Shown here: piece by piece, positions 8,691 to 17,834 of the stretch | Layout: the number at the start of each line of letters is the position of its first letter | Numbering within the stretch: position 1 is the stretch's first letter | Origin: Desulfosarcina alkanivorans | GTDB taxonomy: Bacteria; Desulfobacterota; Desulfobacteria; Desulfobacterales; Desulfosarcinaceae | Assembly (NCBI RefSeq): GCF_009688945.1 | Contig: NZ_AP021874.1 | Span: 620,001-684,000, forward strand | Direction of reading: 5' to 3' | Length of the DNA stretch: 64,000 nucleotides | Program-made: the position numbers and the translations under genes | The notes under the pieces: generated by a model | What the model was told of the DNA's origin: nothing | What the model saw: the letters and a program-made list of their open reading frames with translations, nothing else | Databases searched by the model: none

Positions 8691-9278
8691 ATGACCAACG
8701 GCGGTAAACCGGCGCCAAAACGGCCCCCGCGGCAGGGGAAATTCACCGAGGGCCTGCTGGACAATGCGCGCATCCTCGACGCACTGGGCATCAGGGCCGG
8801 CCAGACCATCCTGGATGCCGGCTGCGGCAACGGCTATATGGCCAAACGGTTCTGGCATGCCGTCAGCCCATCCGGAAAGGTGATTGCCCTGGACCCGGAC
8901 GAATCCCTGATCAGCATTCTGAAAAAAGAAACGCAAGGGACCCAGATTGATGCCATTACCGGCGATATCACCCGGCCCACCCGGATCGATTCATCATCGA
9001 TAGACCTGGTCTACCTCTCGACGGTGGTACACGTCTTTTCCAAACGGCAGATGGGGGGATTCATAACGGAAGTTGAACGCCTTTTAAAACCCGACGGGGT
9101 GCTGGCCGTCGTGAATATAGAAAAGAAAGCGACCCCATTCGGACCGCCACTGGCGTCAAGGCTGTCGCCTGAGGCGTTAAAGAAAATAATTCCCCTGTCC
9201 GCCGGCGACACCATCACGGTGGGCCGGCATTTTTACATGCAGATTTTTCATAATGGGACCCCGAACGGGAAACGATGA
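8691..9278 (+). CDS. Class I SAM-dependent methyltransferase
   Basis: A 195-residue protein with motif I ILDAGCGNGYMAK, the acidic residue of motif II in VIALDPDES and a motif IV-like segment DLVYLSTVVHVF; together these define a Rossmann-type SAM-binding domain of the UbiE/methyltransferase 11 class. The start chosen has GGGGAG six bases upstream; the in-frame ATG six bases earlier sits directly on that element and is unlikely to be used. The methyl acceptor is unknown. The next gene, mutM, lies 80 bp away on the same strand and need not be functionally linked. Confidence 0.8.
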   Translation: MTNGGKPAPKRPPRQGKFTEGLLDNARILDALGIRAGQTILDAGCGNGYMAKRFWHAVSPSGKVIALDPDESLISILKKETQGTQIDAITGDITRPTRIDSSSIDLVYLSTVVHVFSKRQMGGFITEVERLLKPDGVLAVVNIEKKATPFGPPLASRLSPEALKKIIPLSAGDTITVGRHFYMQIFHNGTPNGKR

Positions 9279-9358
9279 ACGGCAGCGCCCGGTTGGGGGA
9301 TGATCGACGCAGAAGGTAAGATGAACGCTGCCGGATGACCCGGCGACAGAGAGACGAA

Positions 9359-10195
9359 ATGCCCGAACTGCCCGAAGTTCAGACCATTGTTGATATCCTC
9401 AATCATCAGGAAGTCCCCGGCAACCCGATTTCCCGTGCGTCCGTCTACTGGGCCAAAACCATTGCCGGCCGCTCCCCGGAGGATTTTTGCGAGAAGATAA
9501 CGGGGTGTACCATCCGGCCCATTCGCCGGCGGGGCAAATATATCGTATTGCCTTTATCCGGGGGCCTGACCCTGCTGGTTCACCTGCGCATGACCGGACG
9601 GCTGAACTGGGTGCCGGCGGACAGCGCCCGCAACCGGCATGAGCATGTGGTCCTGGACGTGGGCCCGATGCACAGCCTGCGATTTCAGGATACCCGCAAG
9701 TTCGGACGGATGGTGCTGACCCGGTCGCCGGAGACGCTCCTGAACCGGCTGGGTCCTGAACCACTGGATCGCCGTTTTACGGCCGGATGGTTCGCCGGCA
9801 CGCTGCAGACCCGGCAGCGGCAGATCAAACCGCTGCTGCTGGACCAGGGATTCCTGGCCGGTCTGGGCAACATTTATGTCGATGAAGCCCTCTGGGAGGC
9901 CGGCATTCACCCCCAGCGCATCAGCCGGTCGCTGACCCGACGGGAGGTCGGCGCCCTGCATCGGGCCATCCCCCATGTCCTGCAAAAAGGCCTCAGGAAC
10001 CTGGGCACTTCCCTGGGATCGGGGCGGGCCAACTTTTATTTTCCGGGAAACGGGACCGGGCGCAACGCCGAGGAACTCAATGTCTTCCGGCGCACCGGCG
10101 CGGCCTGCCCGCGCTGCGGCAGTGTTATCGTGCGCATTCGTGTGGCCCAGCGCAGCAGCCATATCTGCCCCCGGTGCCAGAAACGGCACGTCTGA
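9359..10195 (+). CDS. mutM: Formamidopyrimidine-DNA glycosylase
   Basis: A 278-residue protein that excises 8-oxoguanine and formamidopyrimidines from DNA and nicks the abasic site. After removal of Met the N-terminus is PELPEVQTIV, giving the catalytic Pro and Glu. The H2TH region contains LGNIYVDEALWEAGIHPQR, and the C-terminal zinc finger is CPRCGSVIVRIRVAQRSSHI followed by CPRC. The start at 9359 is dictated by the need for Pro at position 2; an upstream in-frame ATG at 9335 would block catalysis. Length is standard. A base-excision repair enzyme in an anaerobe fits oxygen exposure protection. Confidence 0.95.
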   Translation: MPELPEVQTIVDILNHQEVPGNPISRASVYWAKTIAGRSPEDFCEKITGCTIRPIRRRGKYIVLPLSGGLTLLVHLRMTGRLNWVPADSARNRHEHVVLDVGPMHSLRFQDTRKFGRMVLTRSPETLLNRLGPEPLDRRFTAGWFAGTLQTRQRQIKPLLLDQGFLAGLGNIYVDEALWEAGIHPQRISRSLTRREVGALHRAIPHVLQKGLRNLGTSLGSGRANFYFPGNGTGRNAEELNVFRRTGAACPRCGSVIVRIRVAQRSSHICPRCQKRHV

Positions 10196-10229
10196 CGGCC
10201 ATATGGCCGTGATGGGCACTTTTTTCACG

Positions 10230-10574
10230 TCAGTCCAGATACTTCAACCCGACCCCATATCGGCTGGCGGTGTCGCTTTTTATTTCTTTGCGCCATTTGA
10301 CTTCCGCAAGAAAAATGGATCGAAATCCGCCCTCGGCAGCCTCCGGGAACCGGACATGGGGATATCGGGTGGTACGGACCACGAGGAAACTTCCCGGTTC
10401 GAATGCCCTGCGCGTGACGACATAGGACCCGTTTTCAGAGACATTTAACATGACGCCCCTGGAATCAGCGGTGCCGCGAATGCTGGAATAGGGCCTGCAT
10501 TTCACCTCGGCCTCGGTGGGAAGGCGCATCCCGCGCCGAATGCGAGTCGGCTTTCCGGCAGGTGTGGTCATCAT
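10230..10574 (-). CDS. PilZ-domain protein
   Basis: A 114-residue protein with a PilZ-type pattern: an arginine-rich start (TRIRRGMRLP), then LNVSENGSYVVTRR, equivalent to the D/NxSxxG motif, and YGVGLKYLD at the end. PilZ domains bind cyclic-di-GMP when the RxxxR and D/NxSxxG motifs are intact; here the arginines RIRRGMR fit loosely, so binding is plausible but not certain. Its ATG overlaps the stop of the STAS gene (ATGA), showing co-translation. It is the last gene of the DASS-kinase-regulator-STAS operon. Confidence 0.7.
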   Translation of the reverse strand: MMTTPAGKPTRIRRGMRLPTEAEVKCRPYSSIRGTADSRGVMLNVSENGSYVVTRRAFEPGSFLVVRTTRYPHVRFPEAAEGGFRSIFLAEVKWRKEIKSDTASRYGVGLKYLD

Positions 10575-10846
10575 TCCTTGAAGACCTCGCTGAATCGTCC
10601 GGTCACCTCGATATCGGCAGTCCGGTGGTTTAAGCGGTTCATCCGGGGGATGAAGACGTCCAGGCCGAAGGCGTTGACGGTCCGCAGGCCATCCGTGTCG
10701 ATGGCTATTTTTCTGGAGTTGCCGGCCGCCTTGTCGAGCCTGCAGATCAGTTCACAGGCTGCGGAGGCATCGAAATCGCCTGACAACAGCAACGATAGTG
10801 ACCGGATATCTTTTCTCTTCGTACAGACCCGAAAATTTTTTGCCAT
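10571..10846 (-). CDS. STAS-domain protein lacking the phosphorylatable serine
   Basis: A 91-residue single STAS domain, related to SpoIIAA/RsbV anti-sigma-factor antagonists (LSLLLSGDFDASAACEL; IAIDTDGLRTVNAFGLDVF). At the position where these proteins carry the phosphorylated serine (usually DSSGL) this one reads NAFGL, so switching by a serine kinase is unlikely. The start at MAKNFRV has AAAGGAGG eight bases upstream; a longer frame has none. It sits between the response regulator and PilZ genes and overlaps the latter, so it probably relays or docks the output of this two-component system. Confidence 0.75.
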   Translation of the reverse strand: MAKNFRVCTKRKDIRSLSLLLSGDFDASAACELICRLDKAAGNSRKIAIDTDGLRTVNAFGLDVFIPRMNRLNHRTADIEVTGRFSEVFKE

Positions 10847-10961
10847 AATCGTTCCTCCTTTCCAGCCGGAATCACCCCACACCCTGCCGGCGGTGAAACC
10901 TCCACACCGTAGGGAGAGAAGGGCGGTCGCTGGGGGCGGCCCGCTTTCGCCGGTTCCGGGT

Positions 10962-11411
10962 CTACTCTTTCTCGAACACCCGGCTGGGATAGCGGATCAG
11001 CTCCTGGATCTTGGCGTCCCGGATTTTTTTGTCGTGGGCGGACTTTTTCTCGAAGGCCTGGGCCATCTTGGAGAGCAGGTCGTCGAATTTCATGGGCTTG
11101 AGCAGGTAGTCGAAGGCGCCCTGTTTCATCCCCTCGATGCTGGTCTCGACGGACGCATGGCCGGTCAGCAGCAGCACTTCCACCAGGGGCTGGATGCGTT
11201 TGATTTCCCGAAGGGTCTCGATGCCGTCCATGCCGCCGGGCATCTTGATGTCCAGCAGCACCACGTCGTACAGCTCCTCTTTTAAAACGTCGAGGGCCGC
11301 TTCACCGCTGGCCACGCCCCTGGCGTCCAGTTTGCGCTTGTTGAGCCGGTTGACGATGGTTTCCAGAAAGTCGGTCTCATCATCCACCACCAGGATCCTG
11401 AAGGTATACAT
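10962..11411 (-). CDS. Single-domain response regulator
   Basis: A 149-residue protein containing a receiver domain only: acidic pocket VVDDE, phospho-Asp in VVLLDIKMP, Thr in LLLTGHAS and Lys in LLKPMKFDD, followed by about 25 helical residues and no DNA-binding or enzymatic output. It starts 12 bp after the upstream kinase gene and is its obvious partner. The receiver resembles those of NtrC-type regulators (MPGGMDGIETLREIK), as if derived by loss of the AAA+ part. Output must go through protein contact, perhaps with the STAS or PilZ protein downstream; that is inference. Confidence 0.9.
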   Translation of the reverse strand: MYTFRILVVDDETDFLETIVNRLNKRKLDARGVASGEAALDVLKEELYDVVLLDIKMPGGMDGIETLREIKRIQPLVEVLLLTGHASVETSIEGMKQGAFDYLLKPMKFDDLLSKMAQAFEKKSAHDKKIRDAKIQELIRYPSRVFEKE

Positions 11412-11423
11412 GTCGGTTTCTCC

Positions 11424-13091
11424 TTATTTTTTCTCGGGCAGAACCACCGGAAGGTGGACGATGAATTCGGTCCCCGCCCCATCGTTGTTTTTCACGGTGA
11501 TCCGGCCACCCAGTTTTTCTATGATACTGTAGCTGATGGACAATCCCAGTCCGGTCCCCCTGCCGTCGTGCTTCGTCGTGAAAAACGGATCGAAAATCTT
11601 TTTCAGGATCGCCGGGTCGATACCGGGGCCGTCGTCCTGAATGATAATCCTGATCACATCCTTGTTCAATTGGGTGGTAATGTCGATGGTGCCGTCGCTG
11701 CCGATGGCGTCGACGGCATTGTTGATCAGGTTCATGAACACCTGCTGCAACTGGGACTGGTCGCTGGCGATGACCGGCAGCCGGTCGGCAAAGTGCTTGC
11801 GGATTTCGATGTCGTTGATGCGGGCATGGTTGGCCAGGATGTCGATGGTCTGGTCCAGAACCCGGTTGACCTCCACATCGTCGAGCCGAGGCTCCATGCG
11901 GCGGGCGAATCCCAGCATGGAATGGGTGATTTTTCTGGCCCGGTCCACATGCTCCTCGATCTTGGTGATCGAGGCGGCAAACTCCCTGTAGTTGTCGCTT
12001 TGCCGGAATTCCTCTTCGGCCAGCAGGTCTTCCATCCATCCGGCTTTTTCGCCGATCACCGCCAGCGGGTTGTTGATTTCGTGGGCGATGCCCGCGGCCA
12101 TCTTGCCCAGGGCCGCCAGCTTGTCCTGTTGAATCAGCTGGCTGTTCAGTTCGTTCATCTCCCGGTCGGTGGCTTCCAGGTGGCCGACCAGGGTGTGGGA
12201 AATCAGCACGATGGCCAGGAAGATGACCAGGCAGCCCGTGGCGATAATGAGAATTTCCGTATTGCGGGCCTTGACCAGCCATCCGCGCTCCTGACCCGCA
12301 ATCTGGCTGATGACCAGCATCCAGTCATTGTCCTTGAGCCAGGCGCCGCCAATGTAGCGGGTGTCGGCACCGGCCTGTTTGATTTCAATGACCGTGGTCC
12401 CCTCTCCGAACCGCTGCGTATCGATCCCCGACGGTCCGAGAATGGCCCCGTCGAACCGGGGGCTGGTCTGGAAGACGCCTTCCCGGTTCACGATATAGGC
12501 ATCCCCGCTGGTGCCCACCTGGGCATTTCTCACCAGCCGGTTGAAAATTTCCGAATCGATGGTTGCCCGCAGGATCCAGCAATCGTTGTTGCAGGCCCCT
12601 TTGACGGCAATGATCACGTGGGGGACCTGCCGGAAGCCCATAAACACGTTGCTGATAAATTTCCCCTGGCGCAGGACCTCGTCGAACCAGGGCTGCTGGT
12701 AGTAGTTGAGCCCCTTGAGATTGTACGGTCCCGAGTAGGCCAGCTGGTTGCCTTTGTTGTCGATGACCCCCAGATCAACCAGCCCGAGCCCATCGGCGCG
12801 CTGGTTGATCTGCCAGAACAGGCGGCTGAGGTTTTCCTGATTGCTGAGTTCATCGAAGGACTGGGTCGCCACGATCATGGCCAGGATGGTGGTCCGCTCC
12901 CGGAGGAAGACCTCCACGGCGTTGCTCTGAGAGCGGGACAGGTGATGGATCTGATCCTCGATTCGCTCGGCGTAAAGCTTGCCGAACTGATAGTAGATGG
13001 CCATGCCCAGCAGAATCAGCGGGCCAATGGACACCGCCAGCGTGATGCTGATCAGCTTCAGTCGCAGATTTTTATAAAGCAGTCGTTTCAT
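11424..13091 (-). CDS. Membrane sensor histidine kinase with periplasmic Cache domain
   Basis: A 555-residue kinase. TM1 spans about residues 12-34, a double-Cache-like periplasmic sensor about 35-275 ([20 protein letters not shown] and [15 protein letters not shown] are typical Cache strands), and TM2 about 279-300. HisKA carries the phospho-accepting H337 in [13 protein letters not shown], and the ATPase domain shows the N box ([11 protein letters not shown]), G1 (DDGPGIDP) and G2 ([12 protein letters not shown]). Cache sensors of this type usually bind small organic acids or amino acids, so the neighbouring DASS transporter suggests a shared substrate. It is closely similar in architecture to the kinase at 31992-33686. 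Confidence 0.92.
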   Translation of the reverse strand: MKRLLYKNLRLKLISITLAVSIGPLILLGMAIYYQFGKLYAERIEDQIHHLSRSQSNAVEVFLRERTTILAMIVATQSFDELSNQENLSRLFWQINQRADGLGLVDLGVIDNKGNQLAYSGPYNLKGLNYYQQPWFDEVLRQGKFISNVFMGFRQVPHVIIAVKGACNNDCWILRATIDSEIFNRLVRNAQVGTSGDAYIVNREGVFQTSPRFDGAILGPSGIDTQRFGEGTTVIEIKQAGADTRYIGGAWLKDNDWMLVISQIAGQERGWLVKARNTEILIIATGCLVIFLAIVLISHTLVGHLEATDREMNELNSQLIQQDKLAALGKMAAGIAHEINNPLAVIGEKAGWMEDLLAEEEFRQSDNYREFAASITKIEEHVDRARKITHSMLGFARRMEPRLDDVEVNRVLDQTIDILANHARINDIEIRKHFADRLPVIASDQSQLQQVFMNLINNAVDAIGSDGTIDITTQLNKDVIRIIIQDDGPGIDPAILKKIFDPFFTTKHDGRGTGLGLSISYSIIEKLGGRITVKNNDGAGTEFIVHLPVVLPEKK

Positions 13092-13139
13092 GTCGCTTCC
13101 ATGGCCAGGACCCGGTTGCGGTGCAATGAACGCAGTCCC

Positions 13140-14825
13140 CTACCAGGCGATGAACCGCCAGTACCCCAACACTCCCCAGATCCAAAGCACCAGCCAGGCC
13201 AGAATGGTGACAGGCAGCCCGTATTTGACGAAATCCATCACATCCAGCAGGCGTTCGCCGGTCTCCGGGTCCTTGCCCATGCCGAAGCAGATGGCGTTGT
13301 TGGGGGTGCCGACCACCAGGAAATTGGCAAAAGAGGAGGAAAATGAGGTGATCAGCCCCACTTTCCACACACTCACATTGGCCAGGGTGGCCATGGGCAG
13401 GACGATGGGGCCCAGGGCCGCCACCGTGGCGCCGTCGCTCATGAAGTTGGTCATGGTGCCGGTGAGCAGGCTGACGCCGATGACCAGGCCGTCCCCGTGG
13501 GTGAGAAAATCGGGAAGCATGCCGACGAATGTACTGGCCAGCCACAGGGCGCCGCCGGTGAATTTGAGGGCCACGCCCATGGCGCAGGCGGCGGCGTACA
13601 GACCCACCACGTCAAAAGCCACACCGTTCTGGATGTCCTCCCAGCGAAGGATGCGGCACAGAAACATGGCCATGACCGCATACAGCGTGGGGCCGCCAAG
13701 TCCTGCGTGTTCGCCGAGCAGAATCCACGCGAGGATCAGCAGCACCAGGATGACCGCCATCATGGCTTCGCGTCCGCCGAACCGCGGCATGTTCTTCACC
13801 TCGGACTTGACCACCTTGGCGGGGTTGACGTCCTTGACCATGAATTTGGGTTTGCAGCGCAGGTACATGTACAGCCCGATCACCCAGGACATGACCGGCA
13901 CGAAAGGCATGCCGGTTTTCATCCATTCCAGGAAACTGATGGGCATGCCGTACTCCGCCAGGTAGCCCACCATGATGGCGTTGCGACCGCCGGCCGCCGG
14001 TGAGCCGGGACCGCCGTGGTTGGCGGCAAAACAGACCCCCAGCAGCAGGAAAATGGCCAGGGCGCGGTCTTTCTTGACACCGTACATCTTGCAGGTAACC
14101 TTGTAAACACCCATCAGTACGGGAATCAGCAGGGCCACCAGGGCATGCTCGGACAGAAACCCGGCACTCATCGCCAGCATGGGCAAAAAAACAAATGCGA
14201 AGGCTTTGGTGCTTTTTATCCGGCTGAGCAGGATCAGGCCGATGCGCTTGTCAAGCCCTGTTTTGGCCACCCCCACGGCCACGGCGAGAATGCCGAAAAT
14301 GAAAAATACGGCATCCTTCATGTACGCCTTGGAGATTTCATTGACCGGCAGGATGGCGAACAGGTAGAGCATGACGCCAACCATGATGTCGGTCGCTCCC
14401 AGCGGGAGGGACTCCGTCCCCCACAGAAACGCCGCCAGGAACAGGATGCAGACCGTGATTTTGGCCATCTGGGCGACCTCATAGTCGGTCAGCAGGGGGG
14501 AGACCTGGCCGTGGGCGTCGGCCTGGGTGGGCTCCGTCCCGTCCTGTGCCGCCTGAAAGGCAGCCGGGTGCAGCTTTTTATTCACCGTATCGGCGATGGT
14601 TTTGCAGCCACGGGCGAGGGTATACCCGTTGGGATTTTCCCGTTTGACCATGTCGATCATGCCATGGGGCGGCGGCAGCAGGACCAGGGCGGTGAACACC
14701 AGTGCGGCCAGAATCAACATGACGGGCTTATATCCCGGCTGGCTTTTCCAGGTCCAGTTCCGATCCCCCACTTCATCCATGAGCATCGGGTCGTATCCGT
14801 GCTCCACTGCGGTCTGATGTGACAT
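13140..14825 (-). CDS. DASS/SLC13-family anion:sodium symporter
   Basis: A 561-residue transporter with about eleven to thirteen hydrophobic segments. Family marks are the re-entrant hairpin motifs in each half: GGPGSPAAGGRNAIMVGYL in the first and VVGTPNNAICFGMG in the second, which line the substrate and Na+ sites in the DASS (CitT/VcINDY-like) family. A soluble loop of about 100 residues follows TM1, an insertion shared with the transporter at 29457. The start MSHQTAV has AGGAGGAGG just upstream; a longer frame adds unlikely residues. Substrate is a divalent anion (dicarboxylate, sulfate or sulfonate), not decided by sequence. It is the first gene of a sigma-54-type operon with kinase, regulator, STAS and PilZ. 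Confidence 0.9.
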   Translation of the reverse strand: MSHQTAVEHGYDPMLMDEVGDRNWTWKSQPGYKPVMLILAALVFTALVLLPPPHGMIDMVKRENPNGYTLARGCKTIADTVNKKLHPAAFQAAQDGTEPTQADAHGQVSPLLTDYEVAQMAKITVCILFLAAFLWGTESLPLGATDIMVGVMLYLFAILPVNEISKAYMKDAVFFIFGILAVAVGVAKTGLDKRIGLILLSRIKSTKAFAFVFLPMLAMSAGFLSEHALVALLIPVLMGVYKVTCKMYGVKKDRALAIFLLLGVCFAANHGGPGSPAAGGRNAIMVGYLAEYGMPISFLEWMKTGMPFVPVMSWVIGLYMYLRCKPKFMVKDVNPAKVVKSEVKNMPRFGGREAMMAVILVLLILAWILLGEHAGLGGPTLYAVMAMFLCRILRWEDIQNGVAFDVVGLYAAACAMGVALKFTGGALWLASTFVGMLPDFLTHGDGLVIGVSLLTGTMTNFMSDGATVAALGPIVLPMATLANVSVWKVGLITSFSSSFANFLVVGTPNNAICFGMGKDPETGERLLDVMDFVKYGLPVTILAWLVLWIWGVLGYWRFIAW

Positions 14826-14926
14826 TCCTCCTCCTTTTGGGCAAACACGGGCATGTGCGTTGTCATCGCGCCCAACACCAGTTGAGCGCCCAGTCGGGCG
14901 CACCGGGGCGGTCAGCCTTTACGTGA

Positions 14927-14941
14927 GCAATGGGTGTGCCA
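14927..14941 (-). promoter_or_regulatory. Sigma-54 promoter upstream of the DASS-kinase operon
   Basis: On the minus strand this reads TGGCAC-ACCCA-TTGC, a perfect match to the sigma-54 consensus TGGCAC-N5-TTGC. It is about 100 bases before the start at 14825 and points toward it. Confidence 0.85.
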
Positions 14942-15048
14942 TCGTGGAAAAGATGGGGGGGGAGAATAAAATGTATAAAATTACTATAGGATACAACCTT
15001 TGTTAAATCTGCGGGGGGGCATGGCGGGCTGGGCTTTTTGTCAGCATG

Positions 15049-15065
15049 TTTTACAGTGTGTAAAA
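15049..15065. promoter_or_regulatory. Palindromic upstream activator site (TTTTACA-GTG-TGTAAAA)
   Basis: Perfect 7-3-7 inverted repeat 108 bp upstream of the -24 element at 14941, the usual distance for an NtrC-type enhancer site. The same palindrome recurs before three other operons in this window. Confidence 0.75.
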
Positions 15066-15138
15066 GGGGCGGGCTGATCGGTGCGGCGAGGGGAGGCGGA
15101 ACCGGTCCGGCCGGTTCGTCCAATGCCGCTTTGTTCTG

Positions 15139-15747
15139 TCATTTTTTAAGATCAATCGCCGAGACTTCGACATAGATGGTTTCATTTTTTTTCAATCCCC
15201 AGTGGCTTTTATACAGGTCGGCAAACCAGGTGAAAAACTCGGCCGAATAGGCGCCTTCGACGCCGATAACCCACCACCATCCTTCTTTTAACGCCGATGA
15301 GCTTTTCCCTACCGCCGGATGACGCCGGAATCCGGAAATGTTTCGACGCTCCATGATAAGCTCTCCAAATAATTTATTTTTTTCTGAAATGTTATTCTCT
15401 TTTTCATTATGGATCTGCCACGCATATTTCTCTTTTTTATTGGGAAACCGCTGAAGGTAGGGCGCCATACCCGCTTTGGTGCTGACCGAGGGGGTCCAGA
15501 ATCCAAAACAAAATTTATTCCGTTTTACGATGGAATCCGTTCCGATCTGGATATTTCCCGTGAAAAGCCCCAGCGTCTTCAGGTTTTCCGGACGCGATTC
15601 CACAAGCACAATGTATGAAATCACAATAAACGCCGCACTCAGGATCAGAACCACGAACACCCCCTGCCACCGCCGGGGATAACTTAACTTTTGTCCAAGC
15701 AGTTCAATATCCGGGTTTCGGCGTATGATTTTTTCATTTTCATTCAT
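15139..15747 (-). CDS. Hypothetical single-pass membrane protein
   Basis: A 202-residue protein with one transmembrane segment (about residues 29-50, VFVVLILSAAFIVISYIVLV) after a short charged cytoplasmic N-terminus, then about 150 residues predicted outside the cytoplasm. It contains tryptophan-rich stretches (GWWWVIGVEG; WFADLYKSHWGL). No family is recognised. It has slightly lower GC than its neighbours. It stands alone, its stop codon lying 70 bases from the palindromic activator site of the adjacent operon; nothing ties it to that operon. Confidence 0.6.
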   Translation of the reverse strand: MNENEKIIRRNPDIELLGQKLSYPRRWQGVFVVLILSAAFIVISYIVLVESRPENLKTLGLFTGNIQIGTDSIVKRNKFCFGFWTPSVSTKAGMAPYLQRFPNKKEKYAWQIHNEKENNISEKNKLFGELIMERRNISGFRRHPAVGKSSSALKEGWWWVIGVEGAYSAEFFTWFADLYKSHWGLKKNETIYVEVSAIDLKK

Positions 15748-15870
15748 GCCGACTCCTGCGCCGGGCGTTTCGACGGATGGCTGCCGGGATTATGGAACTC
15801 ATAATGGAAACAGCATCCGAGACCTCAGTACTCGCATGAAAGGCCACTTTCATTGGGTTTTCCATTTTCT

Positions 15871-16059
15871 TCAGTTGGTCTCTATGGTTTTTTCTATCTG
15901 GGCCCATAGTCGATCGCTGAGTGACATCCCTTCCCGGGCAATAAAATCCTTGAGAAATACTACAGAATTGTTTTTTGCTCTCTTTTTAAACCCTTTTTTG
16001 CCGATACGTTCTTTTTGATGGTTTTTTTGCGTATAGCCTTCCTCGGATGGTGTTCTCAT
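15871..16059 (-). CDS. Small basic hypothetical protein
   Basis: A 62-residue, strongly basic protein (HQKERIGKKGFKKRAKNN) ending in a helical segment FLKDFIAREGMSLSDRLWAQ. GGAGG eight bases before this ATG favours it over an upstream in-frame ATG that would give 94 residues. No family is recognised; the charge could suit nucleic-acid binding, but this is only a guess. Confidence 0.4.
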   Translation of the reverse strand: MRTPSEEGYTQKNHQKERIGKKGFKKRAKNNSVVFLKDFIAREGMSLSDRLWAQIEKTIETN

Positions 16060-16554
16060 GGCCCTGTCCTCCGTGGCGTTGTCGGGCGGGTGGTATCGAC
16101 TGCTGAAAAAACGGTGCTTTTCAGGGTTGAAGGCAGAAGAATTTGCGTGTCGCATCCGACACGGGCAGGAAAGCGCGTGTCACTATAGAATAAGGGACAA
16201 TCGGTCAGGATCAGACTAAAGCACTGAAAAATAACAACGCAGGAATTGCGCCAAACGATCAATTCAGGTCCAACGTCTTAACATTTATGTGAATGCACGA
16301 ATTTGATCTCTGTCGCTGAAGGGGAACTTTTCAGGCGGGAATGATATGTTGTAATAATGATGAAATACAATGAATCGGGTGTCGATAATTCGTAACGTCC
16401 GGATTGCCGGACATCTCAGGTTTTTCCTTAAATCACCGTCCGCCTGCAGCGGGCAGTTGGTTCAAGCCCCCTTTACAGGGGGCCGAACCACATCACCATG
16501 ACTGTCGAACGATGAGCGTCCGGCATCGCATGCCGATGACGCCGGCTGCGTCCT
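16060..16554. other. Intergenic stretch with one strong stem-loop
   Basis: About 500 bases with no supported gene. It contains the stem-loop at 16458-16490, immediately beyond the end of the aldo/keto reductase gene, and an AT-rich patch around 16270-16400 without a recognisable promoter. Confidence 0.4.
16458..16490 (-). terminator. Two-part stem-loop downstream of the aldo/keto reductase gene
   Basis: TGGTTC and GCCCCC pair with GGGGGC and GAACCA across a TTTACA loop, with a small AA/C internal bulge. Position 65 bases after the stop at 16555 suits a terminator of the MBL-SDR-AKR cluster, though a T-tract is missing. Confidence 0.4.
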
Positions 16555-17754
16555 TCAATCCATATTGAGCATCTTTTTCCCCATCCGGACTCGGTTTTCC
16601 AGGTCCGCATCCTCCAGTTCGTCGGCCACCTTTTCCAGGAAGTCCGGGATTTCAATCTCTTGCGGACATTTTTCCAGGCATTCGCCGCATTGAACGCATT
16701 GGGAGGCATATCCGGGCGTTTGGCCGATGATGCCGCTCATGCGTATGGCGTACATGAATTTGGCTTCTTCCGCATTGCCGAACATATGCATCTTGTTGTA
16801 CACCTCGAAACAGGATGGAATGGAGACATCCGAAGGGCAGGGCATGCAATAACCGCATCCGGTGCAGCCCACTTTCATCAGTGTTTTGTACTTCCGGCTG
16901 GCCTCGTCAACCCGTTTTATTTCATCTTCCGTCAGAGAATTCGGCAGGGCCCGGGCTGCAATGGCCATATTTTCTTCGATGTGGGCTTCCTCGTTCATTC
17001 CGGAAAGCACGACGGTGACCTCGGGGTGGTTCCACACCCAGCGAAGCGCCCATTCCACCGGTGTCCGCGTTACCGGTGCCTGTTTCCAGACGGCGTCCAC
17101 ATCGGGAGGCGGTGCGGGCAGCCCCAGATTGCCGCCGCGCAGCGGCTCCATGATCACCACCCCCAGATCCCTGGCCGCGGCGTATTGCAGCCCTTGCCTG
17201 CCGGCCTGGTTTTCCTCATCGAGATAATTATACTGGATCTGGCAGAATTCCCAGGGGTAGCCATCCACGATCCTTTTGAAATCGTCAAGCCTGCCGTGAA
17301 AGGAAAATCCGGCATTGACAATCCGGCCGTCGGCCTTGGCCCGGTCAAGGAAATCAGCCACGCCGAGGGTGTTCAGCCGATCCCAGGGGGCACCGGCCAG
17401 CGCGTGAAGCAGGTAATAATCGATGCGATCGGTCTGGAGTTTTTCCAGCTGGGCGTTGAGGAATGTGTCCATATCCTCCCGGCTGTGGATCATCCAGGAC
17501 GGCAGTTTGGTGGCAACCCTGACCCGGTCGCGGTAGCCGTCGGCCAGGGCGCGTCCGAGGACGGTCTCGCTCTCTCCGGCATGATAGGGCCAGGCCGTGT
17601 CCAGGTAATTGACCCCCCGATCGATGGCGCTGCGGATCTGGCGAATTGCCCGGGGTTCATCAATCTGTCCTGCCTTCGTCACGGGAAGGCGCATGCAGCC
17701 GAACCCCAGAATGGAGAGTTCGTCTCCGTTTTTGGGCATTTTTCGATAAAGCAT
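16555..17754 (-). CDS. Aldo/keto reductase with C-terminal 4Fe-4S domain
   Basis: A 399-residue protein. The N-terminal 280 residues form an AKR barrel: GFGCMRLP near the start, the catalytic Asp/Tyr region DTAWPYHAGESE, and LDTAW as the family motif. The C-terminus holds two cysteine clusters, CTGCGYCMPCPSDV and CVQCGECLEKCPQ, which would bind 4Fe-4S clusters, as in the ferredoxin-linked AKR subgroup common in anaerobes. The start MLYRKMPKNG has AAGGAG seven bases upstream, so longer versions are discarded. The substrate is unknown. It follows the SDR gene by 80 bases on the same strand. Confidence 0.88.
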   Translation of the reverse strand: MLYRKMPKNGDELSILGFGCMRLPVTKAGQIDEPRAIRQIRSAIDRGVNYLDTAWPYHAGESETVLGRALADGYRDRVRVATKLPSWMIHSREDMDTFLNAQLEKLQTDRIDYYLLHALAGAPWDRLNTLGVADFLDRAKADGRIVNAGFSFHGRLDDFKRIVDGYPWEFCQIQYNYLDEENQAGRQGLQYAAARDLGVVIMEPLRGGNLGLPAPPPDVDAVWKQAPVTRTPVEWALRWVWNHPEVTVVLSGMNEEAHIEENMAIAARALPNSLTEDEIKRVDEASRKYKTLMKVGCTGCGYCMPCPSDVSIPSCFEVYNKMHMFGNAEEAKFMYAIRMSGIIGQTPGYASQCVQCGECLEKCPQEIEIPDFLEKVADELEDADLENRVRMGKKMLNMD

Positions 17755-17834
17755 GTGACTCTCCTTTTTAATCCATTTGGGTAAAACCGTAAGTCCCGGA
17801 CGTTTCCATTTCCCGGCCCCGGGCCTGGATGTCT

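Noticed and set aside
11454..13346. 630-codon plus-strand frame opposite the first sensor kinase
   Set aside because: Antisense shadow of a kinase with all catalytic motifs; composition rich in His/Asp/Gly typical of shadows in GC-rich DNA.
14863..15123. 86-codon minus-strand frame inside the regulatory region of the first DASS operon
   Set aside because: It spans the sigma-54 element and the activator palindrome, has no ribosome-binding site and is proline-rich without family resemblance.
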